Shown here: piece by piece, positions 17,233 to 20,576 of the stretch
Layout of the letters: each line of letters opens with the position of its first letter
Position numbering within the stretch: the first letter of the stretch is position 1
Assembly: GCA_002292215.1 (NCBI GenBank)
Contig: DBBN01000021.1
Location: 1 to 20,576, forward strand
Direction of reading: 5' to 3'
DNA from: Glaciecola sp. UBA983
Lineage (GTDB): Bacteria > Pseudomonadota > Gammaproteobacteria > Enterobacterales > Alteromonadaceae
Length of the DNA: 20,576 bases
Position numbers and translations under genes: made by a program
Notes under the pieces: model-generated
What the model saw: only the letters and a program-made list of their open reading frames with translations
Database searches by the model: none
What the model was told of the DNA's origin: nothing

Positions 17233-18057
17233 TTAAGGGAGCAATCCTGATAAGGTTAAAACAGCAACAACCGAGAGTATAAATAGCACATTTCGCTTCG
17301 CTAACTGGACTAACGTTGTGGGTTCTGTCGTAATATCATCATCTGCACAGATAACATCTTCGGCTGCCGTCGCCACTTCGGCTAAGACCAGTTTGGCATG
17401 CTTGGAGGTATCAAATAACAAGCTGATCCATTTGGGTAAGGCACGTGAAAAATGCCCCACTAATAAAAAGCCAAATGCCGTAATTCGTATTGGTACCCAA
17501 TCAATAATATGCAAGACTTTGGCTAATGCGGGTTGTGCTTGCAATGCATTGGCTTGGCTATAACCATGTAATGCGCGTAAACAACCATAAGCAATCACGC
17601 CAAAAACGCCCAAGACAACAAACATGATCATAGGCGCGGCGTAACGTTGGTAGTTGAGCCATATCAGATGCTGGCCGAATGAGCGCGGTTCATAACTGGC
17701 CAAACCTAGCTGTTGGGTGTACATATCACAGGCTTGAATATCGCCTCGATTAGCGGCTTGTAAATAACACTTATACGTATTACGTAATTCAGGGCAACCC
17801 ACAGCCATGAATAATACAAACAAGGTTGCGACAAAATCAATGAATCCGCTATTAAGCATCATTAATGCCACCGCAAATAATCCACCAGGCAATAACCACA
17901 GTAGCCACATTACTGATGTAGTCGTAGTGGTGTTAAGATAATGCTTGCTTTCTAACCAACTGATATATCGATCAAGATAGAAATTGCCATGACAATTATC
18001 AGGTTTACTGATCAACCTTTCTGCAAGCAAAGCTAGAAGTAAATAAATTAATGTCAT
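17233..18057 (-). CDS. ampE: AmpE, inner-membrane regulatory protein
   Basis: Integral membrane protein of 274 residues encoded with ampD and associated with beta-lactamase induction; its molecular function is not established. Hydrophobic segments are at about 2-17, 47-90 (probably two helices), about 133-157 and 255-274. A soluble stretch (about 165-250) lies between the last two. NFYLDRYISWLESKHYL near residue 26 and RFSF-like blocks such as YEPRSFGQHLIWLNYQRYAAP (about 122-140) are family-like. Its ATG overlaps the ampD stop by four bases (ATGA), so translation is coupled. It is downstream of ampD and upstream of pdhR, the order known from enterobacteria. Confidence 0.9.
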   Translation of the reverse strand: MTLIYLLLALLAERLISKPDNCHGNFYLDRYISWLESKHYLNTTTTTSVMWLLWLLPGGLFAVALMMLNSGFIDFVATLFVLFMAVGCPELRNTYKCYLQAANRGDIQACDMYTQQLGLASYEPRSFGQHLIWLNYQRYAAPMIMFVVLGVFGVIAYGCLRALHGYSQANALQAQPALAKVLHIIDWVPIRITAFGFLLVGHFSRALPKWISLLFDTSKHAKLVLAEVATAAEDVICADDDITTEPTTLVQLAKRNVLFILSVVAVLTLSGLLP

Positions 18058-18647
18058 GCGGTGAGTCCTTTATTATTATTCGAATGCTCTTTTGGATTGC
18101 TTCGCGTAAAACTAAGTGAATGACGAAAACGCGGCCAGTCAAACGCAATACCAGGATCGGTTTTACGTCCTGGAGCTATGTCATTATGCCCCACAATGCG
18201 ACCAATTGTAATCTTTGGAAATTGTCCAAGAATAAACTGCGATATCCCTGTTAAAGCGGAGTATTGTGCGTTGGTATACTCCAAGGTATCCGTGCCTTCT
18301 AATTCAATCCCAATACTATAATCATTACACCCACTACGACCTTGAAATGAAGAGACCCCAGCATGCCATGCACGTTGTGCAAAGTCGACATACTGGATCA
18401 CCGTACCATCACGCTTGATGCAAGCATGGGCAGATACGGTTAGTCCTTCTAGCTCACTAAAAGATGGATGTTCGCAACTCGCTAAGGTGCCAGCAAAAAG
18501 CTGACTAATGTAATTTCCACCAAAATACCCCGCAGGTAACGAAATATTATGAATCACTAATAGAGAGATGTCTCCAGCATCGCCACTTGGTCGTGGATTA
18601 AAATGTTCACACGGATGAAGCTGTGCTTGGGGATAGAGAATAGCCAA
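18054..18647 (-). CDS. ampD: 1,6-anhydro-N-acetylmuramyl-L-alanine amidase
   Basis: Cytosolic zinc amidase that cleaves the peptide from anhydromuropeptides during cell-wall recycling; its loss induces ampC in species that have it. It has 197 residues. The zinc ligands are His33 (VIHN), His154 and Asp164 in GHNDIAPGRKTDPG, with Lys162 nearby. IGIELEG (about 112-118) supplies the acidic residue near the active site. The start codon is TTG at 18647-18645. It is the first possible start after an in-frame TAG at 18659-18657, and AGGT stands about eight bases before it. No in-frame ATG occurs until well into the conserved region. It is divergent from the retropepsin-like gene and overlaps ampE by four bases. 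Confidence 0.94.
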   Translation of the reverse strand: MAILYPQAQLHPCEHFNPRPSGDAGDISLLVIHNISLPAGYFGGNYISQLFAGTLASCEHPSFSELEGLTVSAHACIKRDGTVIQYVDFAQRAWHAGVSSFQGRSGCNDYSIGIELEGTDTLEYTNAQYSALTGISQFILGQFPKITIGRIVGHNDIAPGRKTDPGIAFDWPRFRHSLSFTRSNPKEHSNNNKGLTA

Positions 18648-18700
18648 AACGTTTACCTATGATATAGTTATTGAACGTACAATAAATCAAGGATTTGCAA

Positions 18701-19231
18701 ATGGCAACAGCACCGGATAGCCCGCAGGCTCATCCATATGGTAAATGGATGGTTATTGCAGCATGGATAAGTGTAATTGGCCTGTTAGTGATTGTTTTTG
18801 ATGGAGTTTTAGAAAATCAATATAACCCTAATCAGCATATTAATTATGCGACTACGCGTGCGGGTACGACAATCACCCTTGATCAAAACCGCCAAGGGCA
18901 TTATGTATTATCTGGCCAGATCAATCGTGTTCCGGTGACATTCTTATTAGATACAGGCGCAACCAGTGTGTCAATCCCAGCGCAAGTTGCACAAAAGATT
19001 AATCTACCTATTGGTCAGCAATATCCTGTACAAACAGCCAACGGTTCAGTTTTTGTGACTGATACCTTGTTAGATTCGTTAACCTTAGGTCCGATAGAAC
19101 TACAAAACATTCGCGCCAACATCAATCCAGGAATGCAATCAGATAAAATTTTATTAGGTATGAATGTCTTAAAAGATTTAGAATTGCTTCAACAAAATAA
19201 TCAACTAACCATAAAAGTACCTACCCTATGA
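18701..19231 (+). CDS. Membrane-anchored retropepsin-like aspartic protease
   Basis: Protein of 176 residues with one membrane helix at about 16-34 (WMVIAAWISVIGLLVIVFDG) and a periplasmic clan AA aspartic protease domain. The active-site motif is FLLDTGATSVSIP with Asp84-Thr-Gly. A second family segment, KILLGMNVLKDLELLQQNNQL, lies at about 149-169. Retroviral-type enzymes work as dimers, which the single DTGA suggests here. The substrate is unknown. I chose the ATG at 18701 because AAGGA (18689-18693) is then seven bases away; a TTG six bases earlier is too close. The stop overlaps the nadC ATG by four bases, so it is in an operon with nadC. Proteins of this type are common next to nadC in Shewanella-like genomes (from memory). 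Confidence 0.86.
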   Translation: MATAPDSPQAHPYGKWMVIAAWISVIGLLVIVFDGVLENQYNPNQHINYATTRAGTTITLDQNRQGHYVLSGQINRVPVTFLLDTGATSVSIPAQVAQKINLPIGQQYPVQTANGSVFVTDTLLDSLTLGPIELQNIRANINPGMQSDKILLGMNVLKDLELLQQNNQLTIKVPTL

Positions 19232-20169
19232 GTAATATTGACCCATCTTCGCCACTAGCGAGTAGCCATTGCCCACAACATCTCGCTAGCGATACCCTCA
19301 TCCCAATGAGTATTATCCAACAAGATGTCGAACAGGCATTAGCCGAAGATCTCGGTGTCTTATCACATCAACAAAGTGAAATAATAAGTGAAATAGCGAG
19401 TAATGACATTACTGCGCAACTTATTCCTGCGGATACGATTGTCACAGCAAATATTATTTGTCGTGATGATGCAGTCATCAGTGGTATCGCATGGGCAGAA
19501 TATGCCTTTAAAGCGTGTGATCCCACCTTACAAATACAATGGCAGGTTAAAGATGGCAGCACCATATCGCCTGACACCTTATTAGTTACCATCACCGGCA
19601 GTGCTCGTGCTATTTTAACCGCTGAACGAGTGGCATTAAATTTTCTGCAAACACTCAGTGCCACCGCAACCGTCACCAAATCCTACGTGCGCATGCTCGA
19701 AGGCTCGGGCATCACATTATTAGATACCCGCAAAACACTACCCAAATTACGTTTTGCCCAAAAGTACGCAGTACAATGTGGTCGCGGTAAAAATCACCGC
19801 ATCGGTTTGTATGATGCGTTCTTGATTAAAGAAAACCACATCTTTGCATGTGGCGGAATCGCTAATGCCGTCGCACAAGCCAAAGTTATCGCAGCGGATA
19901 CCTTAATTGAAGTTGAAGTTGAAAACTTAGCCGAATTAGAACAAGCCATCAATGCGGGTGCAGATGTGATTATGCTCGATAACTTTTCGACAAAACAGAT
20001 CCATCAGGCAGTAGCCATTAACGCAGGAAAAAGTAAACTTGAAGTGTCTGGAAACATTACTGATGCAAGAATTGCAGAGTTAAAAGATACAGGAGTCGAC
20101 TTTATTTCAAGTGGTGCATTAACTAAAAACATTCACGCTATCGATTTATCACTGAGAATAATTGATTAA
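19228..20169 (+). CDS. nadC: Quinolinate phosphoribosyltransferase
   Basis: Converts quinolinate and PRPP to nicotinate mononucleotide in de novo NAD synthesis. It has 313 residues, slightly longer than E. coli NadC (297) because of an N-terminal stretch of about 26 residues before MSIIQQDVEQALAEDLG. The ATG at 19228 overlaps the upstream gene by ATGA, but an internal ATG at 19306 is possible. Signature stretches are ITLLDTRKTLPKLRFAQKYAV (active-site Arg/Lys), GKNHRIGLYDAFLIKENH, EVEVENL, MLDNFS and VSGNI..ISSGALT. The usual CGGG before NHR reads CGRG here, a change near the active site. Synteny with ampD and a pilin gene is typical for gammaproteobacteria. Confidence 0.96.
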   Translation: MSNIDPSSPLASSHCPQHLASDTLIPMSIIQQDVEQALAEDLGVLSHQQSEIISEIASNDITAQLIPADTIVTANIICRDDAVISGIAWAEYAFKACDPTLQIQWQVKDGSTISPDTLLVTITGSARAILTAERVALNFLQTLSATATVTKSYVRMLEGSGITLLDTRKTLPKLRFAQKYAVQCGRGKNHRIGLYDAFLIKENHIFACGGIANAVAQAKVIAADTLIEVEVENLAELEQAINAGADVIMLDNFSTKQIHQAVAINAGKSKLEVSGNITDARIAELKDTGVDFISSGALTKNIHAIDLSLRIID

Positions 20170-20178
20170 AAACAACCG

Positions 20179-20212
20179 CCTATGTCAAAGGGTGCAATCC
20201 ACTAGACATAGG
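20179..20212 (+). other. Stem-loop between nadC and the pilin gene
   Basis: CCTATGTC (20179-20186) and GACATAGG (20205-20212) are perfect complements around an 18-base loop, nine bases after the nadC stop. TATAAT follows at once (20213-20218) instead of a U-run. It may be a Rho-assisted 3' end of nadC or part of the pilin control region. Confidence 0.5.
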
Positions 20213-20343
20213 TATAATCCTGCATACTTCGCAAACCCTCTTTTCTCCATATACTTAGCATCAAGTAATGAATACAGCATCACCTAAACGGATTTAACCT
20301 AACTAGTGTTAATTTAAATATGCGTATATCGCGGAGAAATAAT

Positions 20344-20576
20344 ATGAAAACATTTACAACTCGTAACAACCAAGGTTTTACTTTAATTGAACTCATGATC
20401 GTTGTCGCCATTATCGGAATTTTAGCGGCTATTGCATTACCGGCATATCAAAACTATACCCAGAAAGCCAAGTTCACAGAAATCACTAATGCTTCAGCCG
20501 CAGCTAAATCAGCAGTCGAAGTCTGTGCGCAAGTCACCGGTGCTTTAACGACGTGTGATGGTGGTGCGGCGGGTAT
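20344..20576 (+). CDS. pilA: Type IV pilin, major-pilin-like (3' end cut off)
   Basis: Start of a type IV pilin (PilA/PpdD family); 77 codons are in the window. A short basic leader ends in Gly11, and prepilin peptidase (PilD) would cut before Phe12. The mature N terminus [20 protein letters not shown] carries Glu at mature position 5, needed for methylation and assembly. This is followed by [16 protein letters not shown], typical of the pilin stalk helix. Two cysteines appear downstream ([12 protein letters not shown]), possibly one disulfide. GGAGA lies seven bases before the ATG. The 174-base upstream region holds a stem-loop and a TATAAT but no good sigma-54 box. Location after nadC matches the nadC-pilA(ppdD) arrangement of other gammaproteobacteria, where pilB and pilC follow. 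Confidence 0.93.
   Translation, partial: MKTFTTRNNQGFTLIELMIVVAIIGILAAIALPAYQNYTQKAKFTEITNASAAAKSAVEVCAQVTGALTTCDGGAAG

Noticed and set aside
20211..20225. Sigma-54 promoter (GG...GC) upstream of the pilin
   Set aside because: The GG and GC are separated by nine bases instead of ten and flanking matches are poor.

Overview
The window looks like core chromosome of a marine-type gammaproteobacterium, most likely from the Alteromonadales (Shewanella/Moritella/Psychrobium-like). This rests on gene content, gene order and the look of the proteins; the genus cannot be fixed by eye. The DNA is AT-leaning. I see no insertion sequence, prophage, CRISPR array, tRNA or rRNA, and no clear island boundary.

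Layout. (1) 1-2886, minus strand: ygfB-pepP-ubiH, with ubiH cut off by the window edge. (2) About 3011-3195, plus strand: 6S RNA (ssrS), followed by rbsK, a nucleoside hydrolase, fau (ygfA), rpiA and serA, all on plus. In many gammaproteobacteria zapA lies between ygfB and ssrS and fau follows ssrS directly. Here no zapA is visible, and the ribokinase/nucleoside hydrolase pair sits between ssrS and fau. (3) 8017-9923, minus strand: a DUF481 outer-membrane protein, an HDOD-domain protein and a small four-cysteine DUF1289 protein. (4) 10031-16970, minus strand: the pyruvate dehydrogenase operon pdhR-aceE-aceF-lpd, then ampE and ampD (17233-18647). (5) 18701 to the end, plus strand: a membrane-anchored retropepsin-like protein, nadC, and the first part of a type IV pilin gene.

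How the genes work together. The nucleoside hydrolase releases ribose, RbsK makes ribose 5-phosphate, and RpiA interconverts it with ribulose 5-phosphate, so three genes form a short ribose-salvage path. Fau returns 5-formyl-THF to the one-carbon pool, and SerA opens serine synthesis, the main source of one-carbon units. PdhR-AceE-AceF-Lpd make and control the pyruvate dehydrogenase complex. AmpD and AmpE belong to peptidoglycan recycling and beta-lactamase signalling.

The most interesting signals are regulatory. Upstream of serA are two tandem near-consensus MetJ boxes (6602-6617), suggesting methionine-repressor control of serine synthesis. Upstream of pdhR is a perfect PdhR-type palindrome (17032-17048) over the -35 of a plausible promoter. 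Unexplained stem-loops lie at the pdhR/aceE junction, downstream of ampE, and between nadC and the pilin gene. I found no convincing wholly new multi-gene system.
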